From Macrobrachium rosenbergii (lineage: Eukaryota > Arthropoda > Malacostraca > Decapoda > Palaemonidae): 64,000 nucleotides of DNA. Of this stretch, positions 49,265-63,268 are shown in pieces. The position numbers and the translations under genes were made by a program. The stretch spans positions 75,456,125 to 75,520,124 of the forward strand of contig NC_089742.1 of assembly GCF_040412425.1 (NCBI RefSeq), read 5' to 3'. The notes beneath the pieces are model-generated. The model ran no database searches and was not told the origin of the DNA. It was given only the letters and a program-made list of their open reading frames with translations. Each line of letters opens with the position of its first letter. The stretch's first letter is position 1.

Positions 49265-49790
49265 CTCCCTCGATTAAATTCTCCCATACAACTTCCCTGG
49301 AATAATAAGTATACTTTTACCCGTAAGTCTCACCCAATTCTCCAGGACTCTTCCCTCAGTCAGCCATAATTCACAAATCCTGTTCAGGCACTCAATACAC
49401 AATCAACACCACCACCTTACCGTCGCATCTCACTGCTGTCTTCCCTCCTATATCCACAAATACTCTTCCCACAGCTCCTGTGAGCCCATCATGGAATTCA
49501 CATATTCCTTACTGACTACTTCTCTCTTTGTGTCTTGAACCCATTGCCATATTTCTTTCACTTTCTCCTTACGTGATCTCTCCTCTTTCTTCTGAAACTC
49601 TCTTCTCTGAAGTGCATGTCCAGTCACATTTTATCCCACCTCCTTCAACTGAAACCATTTATTCTTAACAATCAAGCCTCTTTCCAGACACTTTTTCATA
49701 CTTTTCCTTTTCTTCCACCACCCTTTTGCAGTTTAAATCACCCACCACGGCTGCCCATTCTTATTTTCTAAACCCAGCCGGGAACTTTGC
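49265..49790 (-). pseudogene. Non-LTR retrotransposon pseudogene, 5' part
   Basis: The minus strand continues the element upstream of the family C insert: LNRICELWLTEGRVLENW is the expected W-x-GxVPExW block before the RT fingers, and HRREFQKKEERS-like and VKEIWQWVQDTKREVVSK are upstream linker-like sequence. Stops interrupt it. The 5' limit is uncertain and may lie near the (AT)n at 49868. Confidence 0.65.

Positions 49791-50224
<434 letters not shown>

Positions 50225-50283
<59 letters not shown>
50225..50283. repeat. (AG)n microsatellite
   Basis: Uninterrupted AG tract of about 58 bp. Confidence 0.96.
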
Positions 50284-50285
<2 letters not shown>

Positions 50286-50452
50286 ACATGCTTTTCCACA
50301 GGGAAAATCTTCCAAAGACCTCTGAATGTCTTTTCCATTTTCACGCAATAAACAGATCTTCAATCTGCTCGCGGACGTCCCCATCCCACCTGCGGAAGGT
50401 ACTGTAAAAGGTGTTCACCTAGAAGTGACATTCATCATTATTTCCAATAAAA

Positions 50453-50833
50453 ACAAGTGAAAAATTCACCGAGGTTTCATCGGCGCAATCGAGTTCTGTA
50501 CAGGGTATAATGTTTTATGAAACTCTCAGCCACGGCCCATGAAACTCTCAGATGGGGCCCATGAAACTTTCAGACACCGGACGTTGGTGGCCTGTGTTGT
50601 TGGCACCTACAGCTGTGCCAGACGCACGATCATGATTAACTTTAAATAAAATAAAGACTACTGAGGCTAGAGGGCTGCAATTTGGTATGTTTGATGATTG
50701 GAGGGTGGATGATCAACATGCCAACTTGCAGTCCTCTAGCCTCAGTAGTTTTCAAGATCTGAGGGCGGACAGAAAAAGTGCGGACGAACAGACAAATAGC
50801 CATCTCAATAGTTTCCTTTTACAGAAAACTAAA
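50453..50833 (-). mobile_element. Family A element, copy 9
   Basis: Both ends present (ACAAGTGAAAAATTCACCG and CAGAAAACTAAAAG). Central hairpin ACTGAGGCTAGAGGGCTGCA with its complement near 50735-50752. The CCCATGAAAC block is repeated three times (about 50535-50575). Confidence 0.88.
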
Positions 50834-51512
<679 letters not shown>

Positions 51513-51514
<2 letters not shown>

Positions 51515-51814
51515 CATTTAACTACTGTACATAAAACATAGAATACATTCATAAACATAGATACATTCATTTTCCGTTTCGGTTCTATATCGAACAGCGA
51601 GAGATGGAGATTACATTAACGCCTATATCATCCCAAGCTGAAGAATCGCATCCCTGAACTTAAACAAAGGTAGTTTTGCTTCCTCTACGTCTTAGGGAAA
51701 TTTCTTGTAATAAAACAAAAACGAGACAGAATGGAGCCAGTTGTCCAACTGCGTGAGAAACTACAGTCATTCTGAAAGAAGAAGAAGAAGAAGAAGAAGA
51801 AGAAGAAGAAGAAG

Positions 51815-51846
<32 letters not shown>

Positions 51847-52226
51847 GATGAGGAAAGGGAAAAATGGAAGAGTCAAAGACAGAATTTCGCTTTCTAATAG
51901 TACGTAGATACATTTGAGAAATATCCTTGTAATTCAAATTATATTAATTTCATCCTTTTTTTTCATTCGAAATAGCAATATTTCCTGAACAGGAAGAGGG
52001 AGACAAGAAGTGCTAAAGAAAAGGAAAGGTTTACTACGGAAATTGGTAGGGAGGATGCAAATTTTTTCATTAATGGATAATTTATCCAAAGCTTTCTTTT
52101 TTAATATGTGCTCATTTAATGGAAATCCCCTCACCACTTGAGAATATTGATGAACTAAGTTTTCATTTCTGTTTAACTAATAGCGACCGGATCCTGTAAT
52201 ATTTTGTCAGAGCAAAATGCAAAACG

Positions 52227-52231
<5 letters not shown>
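51513..52231. other. Unique stretch with (GAA)n
   Basis: A pure (GAA)n tract of 22 units lies at 51777-51843. It codes Phe on the minus frame and is not evidence of a gene. The rest is unique. Confidence 0.7.

Positions 52232-52292
<61 letters not shown>
52232..52292. repeat. (TAA)n microsatellite
   Basis: About 20 TAA units. No recognisable element body is on either side. Confidence 0.95.
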
Positions 52293-52884
52293 TTCACTAC
52301 TGTCATCATCATAACGATTACCACACTGGCCATCATTATCAGCCTTACGTCATCTACTAAGTCCATCCTCATCAGAATTAGTATAGAAATAGCTATAATT
52401 TACAAAACGGAATAGAGAAGTGATATCTTCACTTATTTTGCACCATTGCAGAACAATAATTTTCATGAATGCAATGGCACCGCAGACCGAACGAAGGGAC
52501 GAGCATGAGGGAAGAAATGCGACACAGACTTAAAACGTAATTAGCGAGCTCTGTCTGTCTGGCACAGGAGCGTCTTTCTTACCGGAAGAAAAATGAACTA
52601 AAAACGAAGGAAAACTCGTGGAGGGAGGTACCAGTGTGCCTTAGGCACCTTTTCCGATCACTTGTTCATGTGCCACATTAGGGCAAGGTGAAAATGGGGC
52701 ACTGAATGCGACAGTCAACTCTGAAAACGAACTGAGTCTGTATTTACCAGAGAACTTTTTCCAGACTATAACCAGACAATCGCTCCAGCCATCTTCTGTC
52801 GTTGACATCTGTCTCAGTGAACGTCCACGGAACGTGACGACGAACGCAAAGACAACAGTACAGAACGCTCGACTATACTTTAAA
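52293..52884. other. Unique stretch
   Basis: No gene seen. The minus frame 52641-52919 runs into the transposon end and has no domain. Confidence 0.5.
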
Positions 52885-52892
52885 GAAAAAGG

Positions 52893-53098
52893 GGATCTTT
52901 CCCAGATAGTGACCCCCACCAGTGTTCGGGGGTCGTTGTCTAGGATTAATATTTTTGTGGGGTCATTATCTTTGTGATATTTACAGTCTTTCGTTTTATG
53001 TTTTTACGGTCATCCCCAACGGGCTTGTACCAAACACGCCGCAAAGGTGGATGCATACCGCTTTAAAACCCTTGGGGGTCACTATCTAGGAATGATCC
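52893..53098. mobile_element. Short TIR element with perfect 8-bp duplication, class uncertain
   Basis: 206 bp with left end GGATCTTTCCCAGATAGTGA and right end complementary to GGATCATTCCTAGATAGTGA; both continue CCCCCA. It is flanked by perfect GAAAAAGG at 52885-52892 and 53099-53106. The GTGACCCCC/GGGGTC motif also recurs inside near 52930-52970. An 8-bp duplication with GG termini excludes Tc1/mariner and piggyBac; Merlin-like or atypical hAT are possible. Confidence 0.85.
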
Positions 53099-53106
53099 GA
53101 AAAAGG

Positions 53107-53224
53107 AATGGTCGTGGTTGCTGCGGTATAAGAGTGCAACAGTAGACCATGATGACTTTACAACTCAGCAGGAGCAAGACGACGCTGATGACCACAAGTA
53201 TTTCTATTTATCCTAAAGCGCGGC
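53107..53224. other. Spacer
   Basis: Unique DNA. Nothing seen. Confidence 0.5.
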
Positions 53225-53450
53225 TGCTGTAACCCCTGCACCTTGCACCTTCCTTCAGTACTGCTCCCAATACAGCGTCTTAGCCCATGGCCTTGCCCCA
53301 CATCCCCCACCGCTGCCGCTACAGTCCTTCGACCTTATTATGCCCTGTCCCACATACCTCTGCCACTACAGACCTTCGACCCCATATCTTACCCTACTGC
53401 TACAGCCCTTTGACCTTGCGCCTTGCCCTACATACTGCTACCGCAAAAAC
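53225..53450 (+). repeat. Degenerate minisatellite, unit about 35-55 bp
   Basis: About four diverged units each contain a CCTTGCCCCACAT-like block, GCTACAGTCCTTCGACC and a C/T-rich spacer (about 53286, 53340, 53395 and 53420). Spacing varies. The His/Pro/Thr-rich frames over it are repeat translations. Confidence 0.7.
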
Positions 53451-53619
53451 GAGCTCCATCTCAGAAGAAGAGTGAGCTGTGATACATCATGTGGTTTAAA
53501 GTTTAGGACAGGTTTCACCTAGAATTATGCAAATGAATATAGCGGATCGATCCCCTGCCTCAGGCACCTGCAGAGAAGAGGTTTCTGCAGTTCTGATTAT
53601 CACTGTAGAGAATGTACAA

Positions 53620-53621
<2 letters not shown>
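53451..53621. other. Spacer
   Basis: Unique DNA. Nothing seen. Confidence 0.5.
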
Positions 53622-53690
<69 letters not shown>

Positions 53691-53704
53691 GATATATATA
53701 TATA
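53622..53704. repeat. (TA)n microsatellite
   Basis: AT tract with a single TGTAGA interruption near 53687. Confidence 0.96.
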
Positions 53705-54909
53705 TCATTGTATATATAAAATTGAGATTTTCAAGTTTTTCAAGGAAGGGAGCAAATGGAATGGTACTAGGTGCGGGAAGCGGGTTCCACCTAAGCAACT
53801 GAAGTTAATGTAACCTAAGGTATATATCCTTAGTTAACGGCCGCAGGCTTCACCCCCGGAATCCAGTACCGGTGCATTCCCTGTTGCTACTCAACTCCCA
53901 AAAACGAATACTTGCACACTGTCATTTCCACTGAAAATAGAAATAATCACTTGTTAGTTTAACGAAGATGATAAGAATCATAAGGTCTTATAAAGGAAAA
54001 TGTTAAGGACACTCCCGATAGATTGATTTTCAAGTGTCCTTTAGCACCCAGTGGCAACCCACTGCCCGCTTGAGGAGAATACTGGGGAAATAAAATGAGC
54101 AAAATGGCATGACGCACGCGCTTTGCACCTCTGTACCCTTGCTACGTTACGCCATGTCAAATGAAAAAAAAAAAGTTATACAAAGGTCTGTGGATTTGAT
54201 TGTGTGTTGATGTAGCAGCGAAGAGCAGAAATGCATTACTGTTTCTTTGTTTATGGAGAGAAAGCTGGAAGTTATGGCATGTGGTGTGACAAAAGAGAAA
54301 AGGCAGGGTGTACAGGAAGGGTTACATCCCAGTCACTGAAGGTGAAGTTTTATCGCCAAAGGGAAATCGAGAGTCCATCACCTTTGGATTCAGTGGAAAC
54401 TGTTTTCATTAATGCAATTTTGCTACTGCCTTCTTATCCTTATTTGATGCGTTTTTGAGATTTGTATTATCTTCTGTTATCGGTTAACGTTCTTGATAGG
54501 ATTTAAAACACTAAGTGGCCATCCAGCCTTGTGCCGTGGTATTTAAACTGAGGATGGAAGGAAAGATTAAATAGATTAAGTTATTTATGTTATTATTTCA
54601 GCAAATAAAATACAGGGAATAGTGACAATGAGCTTGATATTCCAGAATTTTACTTTTACAACTCACATTTGTATATTTGTTTAAATATTTGTAAAATCTT
54701 GCTTTTTACTCTGACAACAACGCAGAGCTCATGATAATTATAATCTAACATAAGTCAAGCATTAAATCATCAACAATTGTTTTACTATTAAATAAAACCA
54801 GGATATTTTTGGTAATATTCCATGAATTAATTCGATGAAACCTCGTTCTGGTATGAGAAAGTAAAAAAAAAGATTCCTAAAACTAGAAATATGTATCACC
54901 GCTGTTGCT

Positions 54910-54910
<1 letters not shown>
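53705..54910. other. Unique stretch
   Basis: A/T-rich unique DNA. The plus frame 54231-54458 shows no domain. No repeat copies are seen. Confidence 0.5.
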
Positions 54911-54948
<38 letters not shown>

Positions 54949-54982
54949 ACACACACACACACACACACTCACACACACATTC
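54911..54982. repeat. (CT)n/(CA)n compound microsatellite
   Basis: (CT)n 54911-54943 then (CA)n to about 54980. Confidence 0.95.
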
Positions 54983-55387
54983 ATCTGAAATGTTTGTATG
55001 TGAATGTGTGTGAGCTGTTCGAAGGTTTTTTCCCAACCCCGAGACTGCCGGTCAGTCAGGAGCTCTCCAATAATTTCTGAACAAAAAGCTTATAACATGA
55101 AGTAGCCATTTGCTGCCGGCTCCCTCCGGGACCCCTTCCAGACCTCGACCCTCCTCCGCCTGCTGAGGAGGGCCCTCCCCTAGTCCGACCCTCCTTCCTC
55201 CCGAGGAGAAGATCCTCCCCACAGCCTCTCCATTCCTCCTGTGCTCTATTCTGATCGTTAGCTAAAAGACCAGTTGACTTCGCTAAGACACCCGGCGGAA
55301 AGGAAGCAGGAGAAAAAGGGAGAGAGAGAGAAGGAAAAACCTGGAACAATACAGAGGATGGCAGAGGCATCGTAAATGCAAACGAGT

Positions 55388-55436
<49 letters not shown>

Positions 55437-55607
55437 CAGTCGGGCAACCCTATGCATAATTGGCCATTAATATTCATGCTGACGTGTATATAAAGTCCTA
55501 AGGGGCCCTCCGAACATGACGTGCAAATGAGCGGTGCTAAAGCTCTTTAAGATACCGACGCAAATAATATCGGAGAATAACTTATTCTCTAAAAAAGCGA
55601 GCGAGAG
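54983..55607. other. Unique stretch with (GA)n and a TATA-like site
   Basis: (GA)n at about 55391-55431. GTGTATATAAAG at about 55483-55494 is a good TATA-box match, 115 bp upstream of an ATG at 55608. The G/C-rich part at 55110-55310 has an open minus frame with Gly/Arg-rich content and no domain. Confidence 0.4.
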
Positions 55608-55829
55608 ATGGAAAGGAAAAATGAGGATACAAATTGCAGTGGTGCGTTTGATCGTGCGAACTCGTTACCGTTTATGTTAGCTCATTATGGATTCCAGAGC
55701 GAAAGAGATTCACCGCGTTATGATAATAATGGAGAAGAAGATGAAGAAAAAGAAGAAGGAGGAGAAGAAGAAGGAGAAGACGGCGAAGAATCAAGAATGC
55801 CTTTGAAGGAAACAAAATCCCGGTTCTAA
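55608..55829 (+). CDS. Small acidic hypothetical ORF (weak)
   Basis: 73 codons with a Glu/Gly-rich acidic C-terminal half (about residues 42-61). The start context GAGATGG has a purine at -3 and G at +4, and a TATA-like site lies upstream. The acidic part comes from a GAAGAA-like simple sequence, so chance is quite possible. It ends 15 bp before the minus-strand coding-like remnant at 55845-56319, in convergent orientation. No family was recognised. Confidence 0.2.
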   Translation: MERKNEDTNCSGAFDRANSLPFMLAHYGFQSERDSPRYDNNGEEDEEKEEGGEEEGEDGEESRMPLKETKSRF

Positions 55830-55844
55830 ATGTCGCTTTCCTTA

Positions 55845-56319
55845 ACGTATCAATCGTAGTCGTCTCTGATGTACGAGTACGTCAAGTCTCCTATGACGTG
55901 TAAAATGTTTCCTTGCACTGTCATAATTTCGTCTTTGTCGACGTCCCAAAGATCCCCTTCTTTGTAGTACAGAATGCTTCATTCTTTGATTGACAAAATA
56001 TACCGTCTTTCTGGAGGAACTCGGTGTCTTCTTTGATGTACAGGACTTATTCCATTTCAAGAGAACAGAGTCCTTTGCACGAATGACTCTCGACAGGTGT
56101 CAACTTGGCCTACTGAAATTGTTAATCATAGATATGATCCTTGATATGAATACCTCAGCCATGAATTTATAATGAGAGTAACAATACTAGTAATAACAAT
56201 AATTCATCAGTTGGTTTAGTATCATAACACGAAATAGAATTGAAGTCGTCTCTTTAGCAGTAAAATGAGGATCATACTAGTTGCGTTTTTAACTTGTTTC
56301 ATATCTAGATGATGACGTC
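55845..56319 (-). pseudogene. Unknown gene remnant, inverted copy with C-terminal part
   Basis: Minus-strand translation is strongly protein-like in two frames joined by a frameshift: YIKEDTEFLQKDGIFC and SKNEAFCTTKKG, then DLWDVDKDEIMTVQGN and HVIGDLTYSYIRDDYD before a stop at about 55850. The upstream half (56040-56319) is an inverted homologue of 56812-57090. No known domain is recognised. A large DNA virus-like or transposon gene is conceivable but unsupported. It is broken by stops and frameshifts. Confidence 0.5.
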
Positions 56320-56639
56320 GTAGGGGGTTAGTGCGGTCAGTGCACCTTATGTGGTGCACTGTAGGCATTACATAAGTTCTTTGCAGCGTGCCTTCGGCCC
56401 CTAGTTGCAACTTTTTCGTTGCTTTTACTGCACCTCCTTTCATATTCTCTTTCTTCCACCTTACTCTCTACCCTCTCCTAACAATTGATTCATAGTGCAG
56501 TTGCGGGGTTTTCCTCCAGGTATACCTTTCAAACCTTTTACTGTCAATTTCCATTTCAGAGCTGAATGACCCCATAGGTCCCAGTGCTTGCCTTTGGCCT
56601 AAAATCTATATTCAATTCAATTCGGTTCAATTCAATTCA
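56320..56639 (+). repeat. Interspersed repeat family C, copy 4
   Basis: TAGGGGGTTAGTGCGGTCAG to CTATATTCAATTCAATTCGG, with a longer ATTCA-rich tail than the other copies. It sits exactly at the inner edge of the inverted gene remnant pair. Confidence 0.87.
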
Positions 56640-56689
56640 TACTTGATCTATTCGTATAGAAGGTGTTATGTGGGAGTATCTCCTTTCGC

Positions 56690-57095
56690 AAGGTTGGCAA
56701 ATCAAGGACATCTGAATGGTGATTCGTTTTCAGTGCAATGCTGATGCTTATTGTATGAACGAAGTGGAAGATATGGCTACTAATGTAACTGAACCCCTTA
56801 CTGAAAACCTTTGAATCTAGATATGGAACAAGTTAAAAACGCAGCTACTGTGATCCTCATTTTTAAAAATCAGTTGACTGTTAGAGAGACTGCTTCAGTT
56901 CCATTTCGTGTTATGAGAATATACCAACTGATGAATGATTGTATTACTAGTATTGTTGCTATCATTGTAAATTCATCGTTGAAGTATTCATATCAAGGAT
57001 CACATCCACGATTAACAACTTCAGTACGCCAGGGTGTCAGGTATCGTGAGTGAGTCGTGTAAAGGACTCTATTCTCTTGAAATAGATGAATTTTA
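56690..57095 (+). pseudogene. Unknown gene remnant, plus-strand copy with N-terminal part
   Basis: Plus-strand frames give MNEVEDMATNVTEPLTENL (about 56755-56811), then in another frame DMEQVKNAATVILIF and SVPFRVMRIYQLMNDCITSI. From 56812 to 57090 it mirrors 56319-56040 with modest divergence, for example GATATGGAACAAGTTAAAAA and GGACTCTATTCTCTTGAAAT. The C-terminal part present in the minus copy is missing here. Unknown family. Confidence 0.5.
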
Positions 57096-57380
57096 AAAAC
57101 AGAAAGCCAAAGCATGCATTGCCAAGCAAACATTTGACAAACGCAGTCCTTCCGTCACGACTGATGTCGAGTGACATCCGCCAATGCAGAAAGGGACACA
57201 GTTAATGGGAGAAGCTAACACTTAACGTTCAAATGAAGTTGTCATCTGTTTGGTTTCTCAGCAAATGTCCGATGACAGACTGTATATTTTTTTGGATGTA
57301 CTCGGAAGGTTTTGATTAATTGTTATATATAGTAAGAAATCTAAGCCTTGTGCATCTTTTACTTTCACTACTATACAGGT
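57096..57380. other. Unique spacer
   Basis: Nothing recognised. Confidence 0.5.
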
Positions 57381-57605
57381 GATATCTTGCTGGTACAGTG
57401 GTTAGTGTCGTGGCATGCCACTCTGATGTCGCGGGTTCGCGTCTCCCCCTGGGCGATGAAAAATCACTGGCTCTGTATCATGATCAGTTACTACTGCAGT
57501 GTGGGGTCTGCGGTGGGAGGTTAAAACCAACATTCTTTGGAAGCTTGAATTTCAAGTCAATGGGTCCTGTCTGCTTGTTCCATGTGAATAGGTTACATCT
57601 ACTGA

Positions 57606-57662
<57 letters not shown>
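57381..57662 (+). mobile_element. tRNA-derived SINE with family E 3' end and (TAA)n tail
   Basis: The head has TGGTACAGTGG (about 57391-57401), an exact A-box match, and GCGGGTTCGCGTCTCC (about 57431), a B box. Downstream, ACATTCTTTGGAAGCTTGAA and TTCCATGTGAATAGGTTACA match the family E 3' blocks at 28954-29025 and 44416-44500, followed by (TAA)n at 57606-57662. A SINE borrowing a LINE 3' end is the natural explanation, letting the LINE machinery recognise it. Confidence 0.85.
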
Positions 57663-57664
<2 letters not shown>

Positions 57665-57874
57665 GCTAACAGTCTTCATGAAAGGGAAGAAACGAGGAAC
57701 TGATATGATTTTGAGCGAGGTCGGAACTTCCACGGGACTCAGGGCTTCGGGATACGTGTCACTTACGACAGAGAGAGAATCCATCGCATCAGCAAGAAGA
57801 AAGATTCGATCCCAGAGATTAATTTAGGCGCTGGTGGAGGAACCTGACTTGCTGAGCGCCTTCTCCGAGTTATT
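57663..57874. other. Spacer
   Basis: Unique DNA between repeats. Confidence 0.5.
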
Positions 57875-58131
57875 TTAGTTTCCTGTAAAAGAAAACTATT
57901 GTTGAGATGCCTTTGTCTGTAAGTCCGCACTTTTTCTGTCTGCCCTCAGATCTTCAAAACTGCATAGGCTAGAGGGCTGTAAATTGGTATGTTGTTCATC
58001 CACCCTTCAATCATCAAACATACCAAATTGCATCCCTCTAGCCTCAGTAGTTTTATTTTATTTAAGGTTAAAGTTAGCCATGATCGTGCGTCTGGCACCT
58101 ATAGCACAGGCCACCACTGTCCCGCGGCAGG
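57875..58131 (+). mobile_element. Family A element, copy 10 (3' truncated)
   Basis: 5' TTAGTTTCCTGTAAAAG, central hairpin, then GATCGTGCGTCTGGCACC; it stops after CAGGCCACCACTGTCCCG without the terminal hairpin. Confidence 0.87.
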
Positions 58132-58349
58132 GAGGTAGCGTTTTTACTCATTCTGATTGTTTGTTGTTAGCGATGCATTGTAAAAGACTATGTGTAGATA
58201 TGCACGAAAATATGACCAAAGGCAGGCCTCGCGACTGACACCTGTTGAGTAGATATTTGGAGTGGTGAAAATGTAACTTCTTGGGAGAAATTACCTTCTT
58301 TTAAGGCTTGAACTTGCTCAGCTTTAATGGAGATTTGTAGTCTTAAAAC
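58132..58349. other. Spacer
   Basis: Unique DNA. Nothing seen. Confidence 0.5.
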
Positions 58350-59992
<1,643 letters not shown>

Positions 59993-60315
59993 ATATATAT
60001 ACACATATACTGTATATCTCAATGAACATTTTCCAAAGTCAAAGGTACCCATAGAAAATAAACTTAAACGTCATCCCTGTGTCCATCATTCAACAGCTGA
60101 ATTACGTCAGAACATTTTATGCGGAAAATGTCCACAACACTGGTCGTTGGACATAACCATAGGGAAGTTTCAGAAGCAATGTCAAAATCCCTACATACAA
60201 TGTGTTACTCGCCTCTGCCTTATAAAAACTGCCTCGCTTATTGGATATTTCACCAGTCTATTGTCTTTCCTGCTACTTATGTGACTAAACTACTTTAAAT
60301 CATTATGATCAACTT
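59993..60315. other. Spacer
   Basis: Unique DNA. Nothing recognised. Confidence 0.5.
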
Positions 60316-60628
60316 TTAGTTTACTGTAAAAGGAAAGTATTGAGAAGGCTTTGTTTTTCCGTCGGCACTTTTTTCTAGAGGGCTGCAAATTGGTATATTG
60401 ATCATCCCCCTCCAATCATCAAACAAACCAAACTGCAGCCTTCTAGCCTCAGTAGTTTTTTTTTTTATTTAAGGTTAAAGTTAGCCATAATCGTGCGTCT
60501 GGCAACGCTATAGGGCAGGCCACCACCGGGCCGTGGCTGAAAGCTTCATGGGCCATGCTCATGCGGTATTATACCCTGTTCAGAAAACTCGGTTGCACCG
60601 AAGAAACTTCGGCGCATTTTTTTACATG
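60316..60628 (+). mobile_element. Family A element, copy 11
   Basis: 5' TTAGTTTACTGTAAAAG; the first hairpin arm is partly deleted (TAGAGGGCTGCAAATTGG follows directly); the second arm, CAGAAAACTCGGTTGCACC and terminal hairpin CCGAAGAAACTTCGGCGC are present. Confidence 0.87.
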
Positions 60629-60649
60629 TTTAATTTATACTTACATTGT

Positions 60650-61200
60650 GACCAAATTTCTGTCTAACGTTGATCATAACCACCTTTCCTCATTCCTTGC
60701 GACAAGTTTATCTTGCCATTCAGCTTCCCAACTGACGTCCTTAAAGAAGAAATGGTTCACGAAACGTTTCATATATCCTAACTTTTCCTTCCATGGACAT
60801 TCAACTGAGATCCCTCGCTTGTTTCTCCTCTTCTCTCATTCTTCCATCATCCTTTCCATGAACTCCCATATACGTGTATGACTCTACTACCTCCAGTGCT
60901 CTACCATCCAAACTAATATTGACTGACCAATTCTCATAACTTATACACTTTACAAAAAATTCCCAAACCTTTCATGCGTCCGCAAAGCTTCTCCTCGTTA
61001 ATCAAACATCAATCACTCGAAAGTCCGTTCGCAACCTTTCTTCTTATCCCAAAATTTTGCCTTTGCACATCCTGTCTTTTCCTTAGCTGTTCCCATCGAC
61101 TCATTCATAAACATACCTGTACTAATCAGTCATGTCAGTTTAACACACCATTGTCTCTTGTACACCAGACCAATCACTCTTTCATCTACATATTCTAATA
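60650..61200 (-). pseudogene. Non-LTR retrotransposon RT remnant (post-active-site region)
   Basis: The minus strand about 60920-60820 reads NISLDGRALEVVESYTYMGV then DDGRMREEE, the well-known VNG-x-LExVDSFxYLG...DGR block after the RT active site. Upstream, RMKGLGIFCKVYKL resembles the RMVxEFxxVCxRRKL block. The active site itself is not recognisable. Frameshifts and stops are present. It is a different copy, and probably a related family, to complement 47885-49790. Confidence 0.6.
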
Positions 61201-61789
61201 AGCGTTTGGCTTTCTGGTGGCTGTCAGCAATTACATTCTACTCCTTATGTATCCAACAACGACGACATTACAACTTTGATAATTGTCCCTGAAAACATTT
61301 CAAAACTTAGATTTCATTTTACTCCCAAACGTCTCACGCGACTGTTTCATCATAAACCACCTTCATACCGTCATCCTTGCTAAAGCCCAAACGTGGTCGG
61401 CTGAATTTCCATGAGAACAATACTTATAAATCTATTGACCAATCTCAAGCATTAGAATGGACGTCACAGACATAAGCGCGGAGAGGGTCCGAGGTAGAAG
61501 GATTTCCAGACGGAACAAGAAAGCAAAGATACACTGCTTGACCGCGGGCGCAAAAAAGAGCGACTTCCTTTTCTGCATCCTCTGTTGCATCAGTTCGTTT
61601 GCAGCTGGGTAATTACTATTAATTAGACATTTCGCTTAAGTGCTGTTGCTGCTGCTGCTGCTGCATCTGCTGCTGCCTCTGCTGCACATTTGAAAAGGTC
61701 CTTTGTTTCCTCTTGGCGGCAGGTTTTTTTTTTTTTTTGTAGTCAGTGAACATTATAAAGACTTTTAATTTTAAACCTTCCAAGAGCAT

Positions 61790-61828
<39 letters not shown>

Positions 61829-62058
61829 TTGTGTACGTCCACGTGAGTAAAGATGTTTTAAAAGGATATCACTTTAAAAAAAAGAACAAATGTACCTGCA
61901 TTAGACATTGTTGTTTAATAACGTATATGAATAAAAAAATAACCAAGACTATCCAAGCCTTCAAGGATGTCGCCTGTCCCTGCCCATTCCATTTGAGCAC
62001 CCAAGTTACTTTGTGTCTATTGTGTACATTTGACCCGTATTTGTGAAATTGAAATCAT
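61201..62058. other. Unique stretch with (GCT)n and (CT)n
   Basis: An imperfect (GCT)n run at about 61640-61687, a T-run near 61726 and (CT)n at 61796-61824. Sequence at 61200-61440 may be further retroelement debris. No gene is seen. Confidence 0.5.

Positions 62059-62103
<45 letters not shown>
62059..62103. repeat. (CT)n microsatellite
   Basis: Pure CT tract of about 45 bp. Confidence 0.96.
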
Positions 62104-62106
<3 letters not shown>

Positions 62107-62227
62107 ATCTGCGGAAAGTTTTCATTAAATTAGTCATTAAAAATGTTACGATATTCTGTGCACAAACATCTTTCTGGGGGTGAAATTACATTTGGTTGCA
62201 CGAATTTGGTTAATCGTTTTCTGTTGC
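62104..62227. other. Spacer
   Basis: Unique DNA. Nothing seen. Confidence 0.5.
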
Positions 62228-62866
<639 letters not shown>

Positions 62867-63268
62867 TTAGTTTTCTGTAAAAGAAAACTATTGAGATGGC
62901 TATTTGTCTGTCCGTCTGCACTTTTCTGCTTGCACTTTTTCTGTCTGCCCTCAGATTTTAAAAACTACTGATGATAGAGGGCTGCAAAGTGGTATGTTGA
63001 TCATCCACCCTCCAATCATCAAACATATCAAATTGCAGTCCTCTAGCCTCAGTTTTTTTTTTTTTATTTAAGGTTAAAGTTAGCCATGATCGTGAATCTG
63101 GCACCGCTATAGGTGTCAATAACACAGGCCACCGCCGGTTGTGGCTGAAAGTTTCATAGGCCGCGGCTGAGAGTTTCATGGGCCGTAGCTGAGAGTTTCA
63201 TACAGCTTTATACGCTGTACAGAAAACTCGAATGCTCCGAAGAAACTTTGCCGCATTTTTTGCTTGTT
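62867..63268 (+). mobile_element. Family A element, copy 12, near full length
   Basis: Starts TTAGTTTTCTGTAAAAG and ends CCGAAGAAACTTTGCCGC plus TTTTTTGCTTGTTG. The central hairpin has a T-run inserted in its second arm (63053-63065). The TGCACTTTT block is duplicated near 62918-62940. Confidence 0.9.
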
